A stretch of DNA of 64,000 nucleotides from Rivularia sp. T60_A2020_040. Its GTDB lineage: Bacteria; Cyanobacteriota; Cyanobacteriia; Cyanobacteriales; Nostocaceae. The notes beneath the pieces were generated by a model, which ran no database searches, was not told where the DNA came from, and was given only the letters and a program-made list of their open reading frames with translations. The stretch lies in assembly GCA_015272215.1 (NCBI GenBank), contig JACYMD010000093.1, forward strand, positions 310,001-374,000. Direction: 5' to 3'. The position numbers and the translations under genes were made by a program. Positions 17,348 to 25,851 of the stretch are shown here, in pieces. How positions within the stretch are numbered: position 1 is the first letter of the stretch; each line of letters starts with the position of its first letter.

Positions 17348-19375
17348 TCAAGAAGAAAGATACGTGTATCTACTTAAACTTTGTTCGTAGGTTTGTAGCA
17401 GTCGCTGAGATTGAGCGATGGTAATATGGTTTGCTTCTAAAGCTTGCTCGCAACGCTGACGGATTCTTTCTATCATGTCTTCGGCATCGTATTGTACGTA
17501 ACCTAATACCTCACTCATGGTATCCCCTTTAACCACGTGCTTGATTTGATAGCCTTTGGGTGTCAGTTGAATATGAACTGTATTAGTATCGCCAAAGAGG
17601 TTGTGTAAGTTACCCATAATTTCTTGATAAGCTCCATTGAGGAACATACCTAAGTAATAAGGTTCTTCCGGTTGGAAAGAATGTAGTTCCAAAACCGATT
17701 TAACGTCTCTTAAATCGATAAACTGATCTATTTTACCGTCGCTATCGCAGGTGAGGTCTGCTAAAATACCCCGTTGCTTAGGTTCTTCATCTAAACGGTG
17801 TATAGGCATTATTGGGAATAACTGGTCAATTGCCCAGCAGTCTGGTGCCGATTGAAACACCGAAAGATTTATATAATAGATGGAAGACATTATTAGTTCC
17901 AAGTCTTCCATGTCATCGGGTACGTATTCTTGCTGTTTGGTGATGTGAAGAATTTTATAGCAACAAGCCCAATATAACTGTTCTGCTTTGGCTCGTTCTC
18001 TTAAGGATAAAATTCCCAAATTGAAACGACTAATGGCTTCTTCTTTGAACTGGGCTGCGTCGTGATAAAATTCTTGATAATTCTCTTCGTTGATCGATTG
18101 ATAAGTTTCCCATAAATAGGAAATAATGTGGGATTCACCTTCTTGGACGGGTTCGGGTGGTTCATGAGGTACTTCGCTGGTACTAAGTACATCAAAAATC
18201 AGTACTGATTGATGGGAAGCAACAGCTCGTCCGCTCTCGCTGATCAGTGTTGGTACGGGAATATCTTTTTCTCTACAAGCATCTTTTAACTCTGCCACAA
18301 TATCGTTAGCATAATTTTGCATATTGTAGTTTTTAGAAGCGTAGAAGTTGGTTTGAGAACCGTCGTAATCAACACCTAAACCGCCACCAACGTCAAGATA
18401 GTTCATATTTGCTCCCAATATGGCTAACTCAACATAGATACGGCTAGCTTCTTGGATGGCATCTTTAATGACATTAATCGCCGAAATTTGCGAACCCACA
18501 TGGAAGTGCAAAAGTTGTAAAGAATCTAACAATTCAGCATTCCGTAACTTGTCAACGGCACGAATAATTTCCGGAATATTCAAACCGAATTTAGCGCGAT
18601 CGCCACTAGAACCTCCCCAACGTCCCATACCTTGAGTGCTAAGTTTGGCACGGACTCCCAAGATTGGTTTAATTTCTAATTGCTGACTAACTTCAATGAC
18701 TAAATCGACTTCTTCAATTTGTTCTAAAACGATAATTGGAGTTTGTCCGAGTCTTTGAGCTAACATTGCCGCTTCAATATATTCACGGTCTTTGTAGCCG
18801 TTACAAATTAACAAAGCTCCAGGGGTATCAAGCAGCGCTAAAGCAATCATTAATTCCGGCTTGGAACCTGCTTCTAAGCCAAATTGATGGGGTTTACCAA
18901 AGCGGACTAAATCTTCAATTAAATGCCGTTGCTGATTGCATTTAACGGGAAATACACCTTGATAAACGCCTCCGTAGTTGTAGCGGGCTATGGCTTTAGC
19001 GAAACAAGCATTAAGCCGCTCGATTCTATCTTCTAAAATATCTGAAAACCGAATTAGCAAAGGTAAACCCAAATTACGCAATTTGAGCGATTTAACCAAT
19101 TCGTACAAATCCAGAGAACCACCCCGTTCACCTTTTGGAGAAACAGTAACATGACCTGCCGCATTAATCGAAAAATAGGGCTGTCCCCAACCTTCAATGC
19201 GATACAGAGCTTCACTATCTTCAATTCTCCAATGACTTCGGGGTGAATTTGGAATTTTACTCGGTGGCAAAAGTTTCTGTTCTTTGTGATTGTTGCTTAA
19301 TTTAGCTTTAACTTTTTTGCCATTCAATGATAATTTTCCTGTTTCAGCCGATGTCGCACTTGACTCAACACCCAT
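17348..19375 (-). CDS. speA: Biosynthetic arginine decarboxylase
   Basis: PLP enzyme that turns arginine into agmatine and CO2, the first step of polyamine synthesis and one route of arginine breakdown. 675 aa. The first 50 residues are a low-complexity basic extension. The PLP lysine lies in the segment GVFPVKCNQQRHLIEDL (about 119-135), HFHVGSQIS marks the barrel, and the C-terminal-domain CDSDGKIDQF holds the catalytic cysteine of the alanine-racemase fold. Size and order match SpeA of cyanobacteria. ATG start. Confidence 0.97.
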   Translation of the reverse strand: MGVESSATSAETGKLSLNGKKVKAKLSNNHKEQKLLPPSKIPNSPRSHWRIEDSEALYRIEGWGQPYFSINAAGHVTVSPKGERGGSLDLYELVKSLKLRNLGLPLLIRFSDILEDRIERLNACFAKAIARYNYGGVYQGVFPVKCNQQRHLIEDLVRFGKPHQFGLEAGSKPELMIALALLDTPGALLICNGYKDREYIEAAMLAQRLGQTPIIVLEQIEEVDLVIEVSQQLEIKPILGVRAKLSTQGMGRWGGSSGDRAKFGLNIPEIIRAVDKLRNAELLDSLQLLHFHVGSQISAINVIKDAIQEASRIYVELAILGANMNYLDVGGGLGVDYDGSQTNFYASKNYNMQNYANDIVAELKDACREKDIPVPTLISESGRAVASHQSVLIFDVLSTSEVPHEPPEPVQEGESHIISYLWETYQSINEENYQEFYHDAAQFKEEAISRFNLGILSLRERAKAEQLYWACCYKILHITKQQEYVPDDMEDLELIMSSIYYINLSVFQSAPDCWAIDQLFPIMPIHRLDEEPKQRGILADLTCDSDGKIDQFIDLRDVKSVLELHSFQPEEPYYLGMFLNGAYQEIMGNLHNLFGDTNTVHIQLTPKGYQIKHVVKGDTMSEVLGYVQYDAEDMIERIRQRCEQALEANHITIAQSQRLLQTYEQSLSRYTYLSS

Positions 19376-19469
19376 TTATCAGTCACCTTCGTACTTCACC
19401 CATGAGTTTATAATTTAGCGCATTCATGTCGTAGGGGGAATATACGTAAGATATATTTTTGGAACAATG

Positions 19470-19528
19470 AGTTGATGGTTGACAGTGGACAGTTGACAGT
19501 TGACAGTTGACAGTTGACCTTTAACCTT
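19470..19528. repeat. Heptameric STRR, (TTGACAG)n
   Basis: About six TTGACAG or GGACAGT copies followed by CCTTTAA units, between divergent speA and ndk. Confidence 0.9.
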
Positions 19529-19605
19529 TGATTTAGCTGTTGACAAAAAGCTAATGAAGACGGACAAATAACAGTGATAGATTCATTAATTTATAGGAGA
19601 TTGTA

Positions 19606-20082
19606 ATGGAACGTACATTTTTAGCAATCAAGCCGGATGGAGTACAGCGGGGATTGGTTGGTGAAATAATTCGCCGCTATGAAACTAAAGGTTTTACTTT
19701 AGTTGGGTTGAAATTTATGAAAGTCAGTCGGGAATTGGCAGAATCCCATTACGATGTTCATAAAGAAAGACCATTTTTTGCTGGCTTAGTAGATTTTATT
19801 ACTTCCGGTCCGGTTGTTGCGATGGTTTGGGAAGGTGAAGGTGTTGTTGCTGCTGCTAGAAAGATGATTGGTGCAACTAATCCCTTAACAGCAGAACCCG
19901 GAACCATTCGTGGTGATTTTGGAATTGATATTGGTCGTAATATTATCCACGGTTCTGATGCGATTGAAACTGCACAAAGAGAAATTTCTTTATGGTTTAG
20001 CAATGAAGAATTAGTAAATTGGCACCTCCAAATTATGCCTTGGTTGAGTGAGAAGTTTTCTAAAGAGTTAGCAGCGAAGTAG
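19606..20082 (+). CDS. ndk: Nucleoside diphosphate kinase
   Basis: Balances NTP and dNTP pools by transfer of the gamma phosphate through a phosphohistidine. The active-site motif is [16 protein letters not shown] (His about 117). It opens with the family start [16 protein letters not shown]. 158 aa is a few residues longer than the usual 149, the excess being at the C-terminus. A good ribosome binding site, AGGAG, lies 7 bp upstream of the ATG. Confidence 0.98.
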   Translation: MERTFLAIKPDGVQRGLVGEIIRRYETKGFTLVGLKFMKVSRELAESHYDVHKERPFFAGLVDFITSGPVVAMVWEGEGVVAAARKMIGATNPLTAEPGTIRGDFGIDIGRNIIHGSDAIETAQREISLWFSNEELVNWHLQIMPWLSEKFSKELAAK

Positions 20083-20090
20083 TTTTTTTA

Positions 20091-20141
20091 GGGAGTAGGG
20101 AGTAGGGGGATGGGGGGACTAGGGGACAAGGGGATGGGGGG
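20091..20141 (+). other. G-rich tract with quadruplex potential
   Basis: Starting 8 bases after the ndk stop, at least six runs of three or more G are separated by 2-4 bases (GGGAGTAGGGAGTAGGGGG and so on). This satisfies the G3+N1-7 rule for a G-quadruplex on the + strand, in the 3' untranslated part of the ndk transcript. It could equally be just a decayed STRR. Confidence 0.6.
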
Positions 20142-20190
20142 AAAATTATTATTAACTCCAAACTTCAAATTCCTAACTCCTAACTCCTAA

Positions 20191-20297
20191 CTCCCTTCCC
20201 GGCAGAAGATTACCGATAAAAAAAACCTTACTAGGCGCAGAGTACACAGAGGAAAGAAGTTTCATCGAAATAGGTAATTTTCCAGCGGGATAGGAGT
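20191..20297. repeat. 107-bp dispersed element, copy B (inverted)
   Basis: Inverted copy of 11488-11594 with about four substitutions. It lies between ndk and a small hypothetical gene; no ORF. Confidence 0.9.
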
Positions 20298-20342
20298 AGT
20301 CGCTGAAAATAAGAAGTTGAGAGTGTTTCGCACGTTAAGGGT

Positions 20343-20600
20343 TTGGTGGATAAGGGTAATGGGAAGGTGGAAAATTGGCGAAATATTTCTGAGTGGTTGG
20401 AGGAGGCTGGTTATAAAAGTTTGTCTTCTGTAAAGGCACGAGGGATGGATTTATTACCTGAAAATAGTGTAGTTAATATTACAAATATAAATATTGAACA
20501 AAATCAATTAGTAATTGTTCTTAACCTAAGAATTCCAACTAAATTAGCTTCAGAATCGATTAAAGATGAAATAAATATTGATAGTAATCAGGCGAAATAA
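20343..20600 (+). CDS. Small hypothetical protein
   Basis: 85 aa, starting at TTG 20343 or at the adjacent GTG 20346. The N-terminal part (ENWRNISEWLEEAGYKSLSSVKARGMDLLPE) is helical and looks natural; the C-terminal half is beta-like with NITNINIEQNQLVIVLNL. I do not recognise a family. The lack of an ATG and the proximity of the dispersed element upstream leave open that the true N-terminus was lost. Confidence 0.5.
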   Translation: MVDKGNGKVENWRNISEWLEEAGYKSLSSVKARGMDLLPENSVVNITNINIEQNQLVIVLNLRIPTKLASESIKDEINIDSNQAK

Positions 20601-20721
20601 ATATTTTTTATTTTTTTCAGTGTAAGTTGAGTTCTATATTGAATAATCTTACCAGTCATTTAAATCTACCTAGGAATGTGCGATATTTGACGACAAGCCT
20701 TACGGCTAAGCGCTACCTGCA

Positions 20722-20735
20722 AGCAAACGTTTGCT
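20722..20735. promoter_or_regulatory. 14-bp perfect palindrome upstream of toxin-antitoxin genes
   Basis: AGCAAACGTTTGCT, 34 bp before the antitoxin ATG. Toxin-antitoxin operons are usually self-repressed through a palindrome in this position, so it is a candidate operator; it may also belong to a repetitive element (CGCTACCTGCAAGC lies just before it). Confidence 0.45.
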
Positions 20736-20769
20736 ATCCTAGTATCAATCAAAAGTTTAAGGAAGTAAG

Positions 20770-20979
20770 ATGACGGAACTAAATCTTGACGAAGATAAAA
20801 TCAAGCAAATATTTAAAATTGCACTCACCGAAGTTATACAAGAACAAAAAGAAGTATTTTCTGATTTATTAGCAGAAATCATTGAAGATATAGCTCTGGA
20901 AAAAGCCATTAAAGAAGGTGAAGATACTGAGCTAGTGAGCCGAGAGGCTATTTTCAATATTTTGGGAAATAAAGGATGA
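20770..20979 (+). CDS. Antitoxin of a RelE/ParE-type pair
   Basis: 69 aa, acidic and helical (MTELNLDEDKIKQIFKIAL at the start), ending VSREAIFNILGNKG. ATG start with AAGGAAG 6-12 bases upstream. The last four bases (ATGA) overlap the start of the toxin gene, the usual translational coupling. It resembles the small antitoxins that precede RelE toxins in cyanobacteria; the DNA-binding fold is not obvious. Confidence 0.75.
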   Translation: MTELNLDEDKIKQIFKIALTEVIQEQKEVFSDLLAEIIEDIALEKAIKEGEDTELVSREAIFNILGNKG

Positions 20980-21242
20980 ATGTTGAGTTTAGAAAGAGTT
21001 TTGAAAAAGACTTAAGCAAAATTCGAGATGAAACCTTGCTACAGAAAATACAAGCAGTAATTGAAGAAGTCGAAAATGCTGAAAATCTTCTAGATGTGAA
21101 AAATGTTAAAAAACTTAAAGCTGATGGTGATTATTATCGTATCAGAATTGGGGACTACAGAATTGGGTTAACAATCTCTGATGACGCAATTGTTTTTGTT
21201 CGAGCACTTCAAAGAAAGGATATTTACAGATATTTTCCTTAA
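20976..21242 (+). CDS. RelE/ParE superfamily toxin
   Basis: 88 aa with the family order: VEFRKSFEKDLSKI near the N-terminus, a two-helix region, KKLKADGDYYRIRIGDYRIGL (read as KLKADGDYYRIRIGDYRIG, about 47-65) and the C-terminal FVRALQRKDIYRYF. RelE-type toxins cut mRNA on the ribosome and ParE types poison gyrase; the R-x-G-DYRIG core with the downstream R/K-rich tail favours the RelE side, but this is inference. Overlaps the antitoxin gene by 4 bp. Confidence 0.88.
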   Translation: MNVEFRKSFEKDLSKIRDETLLQKIQAVIEEVENAENLLDVKNVKKLKADGDYYRIRIGDYRIGLTISDDAIVFVRALQRKDIYRYFP

Positions 21243-21581
21243 GAACTTAGGGGGAGTGCGTTAGCGCAGCTTGCCTAATTGTATCGCGTTTAATTTTAGA
21301 GGTTGCGTACACGCTACCCGTCATCGCAAGGATTGGAAAGTTCCGCTCACATAAATCATTGACAAGTTGAGATAGGATTCAAAAATAAATATATAGACTG
21401 CGATCGCGCAGCTTAACTAAGTTATCGCGCTTTTCAATGCACGGTTGTTTTATGCGAGGCTTGAGGAATTTTTCCTGGTGATTTTGGGTATTAAAGACGC
21501 AAGGGTATCGCGTCTCTACAAGGCTTTTGGTTTGCCAAATTTTCTGACCCGAACTGTATTGACTCTCGTCGGAGCGTCCTC
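21243..21581. other. Gene-free spacer with small repeats
   Basis: 338 bp between the toxin gene and terC. It contains GTTAGCGCAGC (also at 33539), a HIP1 site inside GCGATCGCGCAGC, and an AGACGC...GCGTCT hairpin-like unit at about 21497-21517 ending in GTCTCTACA, related to the AGACGT hairpin family. No ORF is supported. Confidence 0.6.
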
Positions 21582-22307
21582 CTAATTTATAACTTTTGTT
21601 TTTTCAATTTTTTCGCTTTCTTCAACTTGTGGAACTGTACGTTTGGAAAATCCCCAGGCTAGGATAATGGCGATCGCGCTAATTACTACCCACTGAGGAG
21701 GAACAAAAGCTTCGTTGACTACTCTCAACAATAAGCGTATGCCGACAAATGCAACGGTAATATAGCCTGCGTCTTCGAGGTAGACAAATTCATTCAACCA
21801 ACGAATAAATAAACCTGCCATGAATCTCAGGGTAATAATGCCGATGGTGGTTCCGGTGATTACTAACCATTTGGTATCGGAAACGGCGATCGCAGTTGTG
21901 ACGCTATCCAAGGAAAAGGCTAAATCGGTAAAGGCAATTACTGGTATGACTTGTAACAATGATTTGTAGCGGGGACCGTGATGGTGATTTTCTTCGTCTT
22001 CTTCGGAGGTAAAGTGTTGAAATACCAACCAAAGTAGATAACCTGCACCGATTAACTCGAATTGCCAGTATTTTTGTACCCAAGTAGCGGTAAGAAGCAA
22101 AGTAATCCTTAATACGTAGGCAACGACTAAACCGATATTAAGAGCTTGACGTTGGATTTTTTCGTCGTCAAGTCCTTGGGCAATGGCGGCAAGAGCGATG
22201 GCGTTATCCGCAGATAGTACGGCTTCTAAAAAAATTAGAATAAGTAAGACTATAGATGTTTCAATGCTGAAATTATAGTGTAGATAATCAAATATTCGGT
22301 CTAGCAT
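21582..22307 (-). CDS. TerC family integral membrane protein
   Basis: 241 aa with about seven transmembrane helices. The hallmark acidic motifs are LEAVLSADNAIALAAIA (about 28-44) and FTDLAFSLDSVTTAIAVS (about 126-143), in which the conserved Asp residues probably bind metal. A histidine/acid-rich loop (SEEDEENHHHG) lies on one side. TerC/Alx proteins are linked to manganese export or metal loading of secreted proteins. ATG start. I looked for a manganese (yybP-ykoY) riboswitch upstream and did not see one. Confidence 0.92.
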   Translation of the reverse strand: MLDRIFDYLHYNFSIETSIVLLILIFLEAVLSADNAIALAAIAQGLDDEKIQRQALNIGLVVAYVLRITLLLTATWVQKYWQFELIGAGYLLWLVFQHFTSEEDEENHHHGPRYKSLLQVIPVIAFTDLAFSLDSVTTAIAVSDTKWLVITGTTIGIITLRFMAGLFIRWLNEFVYLEDAGYITVAFVGIRLLLRVVNEAFVPPQWVVISAIAIILAWGFSKRTVPQVEESEKIEKTKVIN

Positions 22308-22838
22308 TATGGGTTTCTCAAACAGCGCAATAAAAATTTAACAGAAACTGAGACTTTATTATTAGTAGCGTAATCAAATAAAGCTACTTTGATCAAGTTT
22401 AACCTGATTGAACTTATATTCTACATATCAAGTTTGGTCTTCCGCAGGTGTGGTTTTCCGGTGGTGAAGTCTGAGAAGAAGTAGTCGTGCCTTCATTAAT
22501 TAGACATTTCTTCTAGGCAGGGTTGGGGGGTTGGGGGGAATAGTAATATAACTGAGTAGTAATTATATAAATAATTTTGATTAAGTGCTTATCTGAGAAT
22601 AAATTAAAACCATAGTTGATTTAAGTGAATTTTAAATGAATCAATATTTTTTTGCTTTTAATTTGAATTTTATTTATTTTTAACTGTTACTACATATTTT
22701 ATAGTGATGAAAATTAATAATTATTAATGCAATATGACATATATTTTTACAAATAAATATGCAAAAAAATCATATTTAGGTATAAAAGTTAATAGATAAA
22801 CTACTTGAATTTACACAAGTAATCTTTGAAAGGTGATT
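22308..22838. other. 531-bp AT-rich divergent intergenic region
   Basis: No ORF or RNA gene seen. It holds the promoters of terC (-) and the hydrolase (+). A short G-rich patch (GGTTGGGGGGTTGGGGGG, near 22520) and long A/T tracts (22600-22800) are the only notable features. Confidence 0.5.
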
Positions 22839-24539
22839 ATGTCTGAACCTACGCGAAATTCTCAGCCAATTATTTTAATTAGAGGTTTTGGCCAGTTGGA
22901 TGTTTCCGACGATAAAAAAGATGCATATCAAGGTTTTAATGATGGTAGCGTTTACTTGCACAAGCAAGGTGAAAATTACATCTATGAAGGGTTTATTTTA
23001 CGGTTTTTGAAGTCCAATTGGAAGTATCAGGATGCAACAAATGTAGTAAATTACTATGGTAAAGAGATAAATCAACAGCCTGTACTTCCGCGCAAATTGC
23101 TGAATTTGGAAAACATGGTAAATCAAGGAGTTTCTCTATCTCCAACCTTGCAAAATCTCGAAACTAAAAATGTTATTCATAACTTCAAGCGTTTGCAGAC
23201 AGAAAACTTTTTTTCTGGGGATAAAATTGTTATTGATCCAGCAATGGCTTTACATTTACTAGAATCAGTAGAAAACGTTTGTCAAACGATTTGGGTGTTT
23301 CGCTACTATGATTTGAATGACCGAACTTTTAAAACCTATGGTAAAGCCCTGGTGCGATTAATTGAGTTTATTCGAGAACTGGCACATATTAACAATAATC
23401 AAAAGCCAAAAGTAAATATTATTGCTCACTCTATGGGTGGTTTATTGGTAAGGGAAGCTATACAACGTGCTTATCCTGAAAAGAATCAAAAAGCGGAAGA
23501 TTTCATTAATAAAATTGTGACTCTTGGTACACCACATCAAGGTATTTCATTTCAATTGATAGAAAACTGGATTGGTATTAGTGCAAAAGATGAAATAAAA
23601 CATTTTCATCCTGGTTTTCAAAAAGAAGCAAAAAATCAACAATCTTTCCTGAATTTTCATAAATATTTCCCCAAAGAAAGATTACTAACAGTAGTAGGAA
23701 CCAATTATCGTAGTTATGATAAGCCAGCAGCATCTTTATTAAATCGTTTGTTTTCTGTCACCGATGAATATGGAGTGAATTACAATCGTAGCGACGGTTT
23801 AGTTAAACAAGCTTATGCTCAAATACCGGGAGTTCCTAGAACATTTATTCATAAAAGTCACAGTGGTAAAGACTCGCTAGTAACTTCAAGAGAAGCATTT
23901 GAAATTGCCACACGTTTCTTTTTTGGTAACTTGCGATCGCGATTGCGTTTTGTTAGGGGTAAGGTAACTCGTGGTAAAGATTTATTTGGCAAAAGTGAGT
24001 TTTTTATGGGGGTTTGTATTAAGCCTCGTGGTGTAGATTTTGAGTTATTTCATCAAAGTAAAGAAGCAGAAAATTGTTATGGTCCTTTCAGTAAAACTGA
24101 TTTGGATAATAGTGTTAATTTTCAAGAAAATAACCAAGAACTTGCTTTTGATTGGGCTGATGATAATAAATTAATTTGGGAAGGTTATTTAGATACTATA
24201 TCTATTTTGGCGGATGAAAGTATTACTCAAAAAGATATGGTAATACGGCTTGATTTTTATATTGGAGAAAGAGATTTACTCGGTATTGGTTTTTCCGATA
24301 ACGTGGTTTTTCGCAAGCAATATTACATTCGGGCTTTGCTACCAACAGAAAATCAACAGTTACAGCTTTTCTTACATAACGATGAAAGGTTTGCCGATAA
24401 TGATAACGGAATACCAATGGAATTCAAAAATGGTGGTTGGGAGTTTGAAATTCGCGGTACTGGCTTTTTTAGTACTTTTCAAATAGAAGTTGATGTTGTT
24501 CCTGAAGTCGGAGAAGCAAAGATATTTTCGATAGAATAG
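22839..24539 (+). CDS. Lipase-like alpha/beta hydrolase with extra C-terminal domain
   Basis: 566 aa. The N-terminal part starts PIILIRGFG, like the HGFG oxyanion segment of lipases. The nucleophile elbow is AHSMGG with Ser at about 198, in a PGAP1/triacylglycerol-lipase context, followed by VTLGTPHQG. A likely acid lies near RSDGLVK (about 326) and the His near HKSHSG (about 344). Residues from about 375 on form a separate beta-rich domain I do not recognise. The start is the ATG at 22839, 5 bp after GAAAGG, rather than the GTG two codons earlier. No signal peptide, so probably cytoplasmic. Confidence 0.82.
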   Translation: MSEPTRNSQPIILIRGFGQLDVSDDKKDAYQGFNDGSVYLHKQGENYIYEGFILRFLKSNWKYQDATNVVNYYGKEINQQPVLPRKLLNLENMVNQGVSLSPTLQNLETKNVIHNFKRLQTENFFSGDKIVIDPAMALHLLESVENVCQTIWVFRYYDLNDRTFKTYGKALVRLIEFIRELAHINNNQKPKVNIIAHSMGGLLVREAIQRAYPEKNQKAEDFINKIVTLGTPHQGISFQLIENWIGISAKDEIKHFHPGFQKEAKNQQSFLNFHKYFPKERLLTVVGTNYRSYDKPAASLLNRLFSVTDEYGVNYNRSDGLVKQAYAQIPGVPRTFIHKSHSGKDSLVTSREAFEIATRFFFGNLRSRLRFVRGKVTRGKDLFGKSEFFMGVCIKPRGVDFELFHQSKEAENCYGPFSKTDLDNSVNFQENNQELAFDWADDNKLIWEGYLDTISILADESITQKDMVIRLDFYIGERDLLGIGFSDNVVFRKQYYIRALLPTENQQLQLFLHNDERFADNDNGIPMEFKNGGWEFEIRGTGFFSTFQIEVDVVPEVGEAKIFSIE

Positions 24540-24557
24540 ATAAAATTTTAATCATTA

Positions 24558-24621
24558 AGAAGTCAGGTTTTTACGGAAAATATCTTTAACACAAGATAAT
24601 TTTTCTAAAAACCCGACTTCT
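24558..24621. terminator. Long palindrome, terminator-like
   Basis: AGAAGTCAGGTTTTT and AAAAACCCGACTTCT arms around about 35 bases, 18 bp after the hydrolase stop. Same family as 6966-7035. Confidence 0.6.
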
Positions 24622-24709
24622 TACCGAAATTCACGTTGATAAAATCTGGAATTAATTAGATGAATAGTGAGGTTATTAATGCCAAACACAAACAAGGATA
24701 TACAAGAAA

Positions 24710-25132
24710 ATGAAATTGCGTTCTAACTTACAAAAAATTGCTCTGATTTCTCTACCAATTTTGGGTATTGTCGCTTCACCAAATTTAGCTGATGCTAATT
24801 CTTTCAAAATAGCTCAAAATGTCAATTGTAATAATCCTCAGACAACTTTAGAAATGAGAGTTTGTGCTGGTAAAAGTTATGAAACCGCAGATAAAAAACT
24901 CAATCAAGTTTATCGACAATTGAAACCAAAATTAAATGCTAAACAGCAGAAAAGATTAGTTGATGCTCAAACTGCTTGGATTCAATTTAGAGATAAAAGT
25001 TGTGCTTATGAAGCTGGTGAGGCAGAGGGAGGAACTTTAGAACCAGTTCTTAAACTTAGTTGTTTGACTGATGTTACTCAACAGCGAGTTAAAGATTTGG
25101 AAGGGTATTTGAAAATAGTTAATAATCGCTAA
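24710..25132 (+). CDS. Secreted LprI (DUF1311) family protein
   Basis: 140 aa with a signal peptide (to about residue 30, cut near ADA). The mature part has NCNNPQTTLEMRVCAGKSYETADKKLNQVY, the typical start of the LprI domain, then WIQFRDKSCAYEAG and a C-terminal cysteine near LSCLTDVTQQRVKDL; four cysteines probably form two disulfides. In mycobacteria LprI inhibits lysozyme; for cyanobacterial homologues that role is only a family inference. Confidence 0.88.
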   Translation: MKLRSNLQKIALISLPILGIVASPNLADANSFKIAQNVNCNNPQTTLEMRVCAGKSYETADKKLNQVYRQLKPKLNAKQQKRLVDAQTAWIQFRDKSCAYEAGEAEGGTLEPVLKLSCLTDVTQQRVKDLEGYLKIVNNR

Positions 25133-25241
25133 AAATTAATTTGGTTGTAATGGGAATGGAGATTTAATAAGTAGCTCAACCTTGCAAAATAAATTAAATT
25201 AATTTATACTTTTGCGGCTGAGCTAGAGGAATTTATAAATA

Positions 25242-25835
25242 TTGAAAATTGTGCAAGAGGTATCACTGATTAGTCGGGGTGGCTTTGAAGAGTCTCAAGA
25301 ATGGTCTATCATTCAAAGTGAAATTCGCAGCGCTATTAGTTTAGTTGTTTACCCTACTGGTGCATCAAACTTTACGATAAATCCTGTACGACATGGTAAC
25401 GGTGTTAAACCGATTAAAAATGCTTGTATGGTTGCTCTTCAAGAAAACTTTGGCTGGGAATTAGAGACTAAAATTACCTATGCAACTCGTTCACCAGGAA
25501 GAGTAGATGCAACCAAAAGGTTAAACGGTGATTTTTTTGCTCTTGAATGGGAAACTGGGAATATTTCTTCCAGTCACCGTGCTGTGAATAAAATGGTTTT
25601 AGGTCTTTTACGAGGAGTTTTCTTAGGCTCAGCTTTAGTACTTCCTAGTAGAAAACTTTATACTTATCTTACTGATAGAATTGGTAACTATGAGGAATTA
25701 GAGCCATATTTTGATGTTTGGCGGGCTGTTAATATTAATAAAGGATTCTTGGAAATATTTGTTGTAGAACATGATGCAATAGATAGTAATATACCAACAA
25801 TCACGAAAGGAACTGATGGTCGTGCTTTAATTTAG
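25242..25835 (+). CDS. BamHI-family type II restriction endonuclease
   Basis: 197 aa. From memory of BamHI (213 aa), the segments LEWETGNISSSHRAVNKM, YLTDRIGNYEELEPYF and SNIPTITKGTDG align without gaps to BamHI's MEFETGNISSAHRSMNKL, YLTDRVTNFEELEPYF and SNVPLIPKGSDG. The catalytic residues map to D89, E102 and E104 (BamHI D94, E111, E113). Base-contact residues N107, S109, R113, D145 and R146 keep a constant offset of 9 from BamHI N116, S118, R122, D154 and R155, and D192 matches D196. It should therefore cut GGATCC. TTG start at 25242; GTG at 25251 is an alternative. The C-terminal helix of BamHI is shorter here. Convergent with the methyltransferase, 16 bp apart. Confidence 0.92.
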   Translation: MKIVQEVSLISRGGFEESQEWSIIQSEIRSAISLVVYPTGASNFTINPVRHGNGVKPIKNACMVALQENFGWELETKITYATRSPGRVDATKRLNGDFFALEWETGNISSSHRAVNKMVLGLLRGVFLGSALVLPSRKLYTYLTDRIGNYEELEPYFDVWRAVNINKGFLEIFVVEHDAIDSNIPTITKGTDGRALI

Positions 25836-25851
25836 ATAAATATCTATATTT

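Noticed and set aside
22308..22480. Manganese (yybP-ykoY) riboswitch upstream of terC
   Set aside because: Expected because of the TerC family, but the conserved paired loops could not be found on the - strand.
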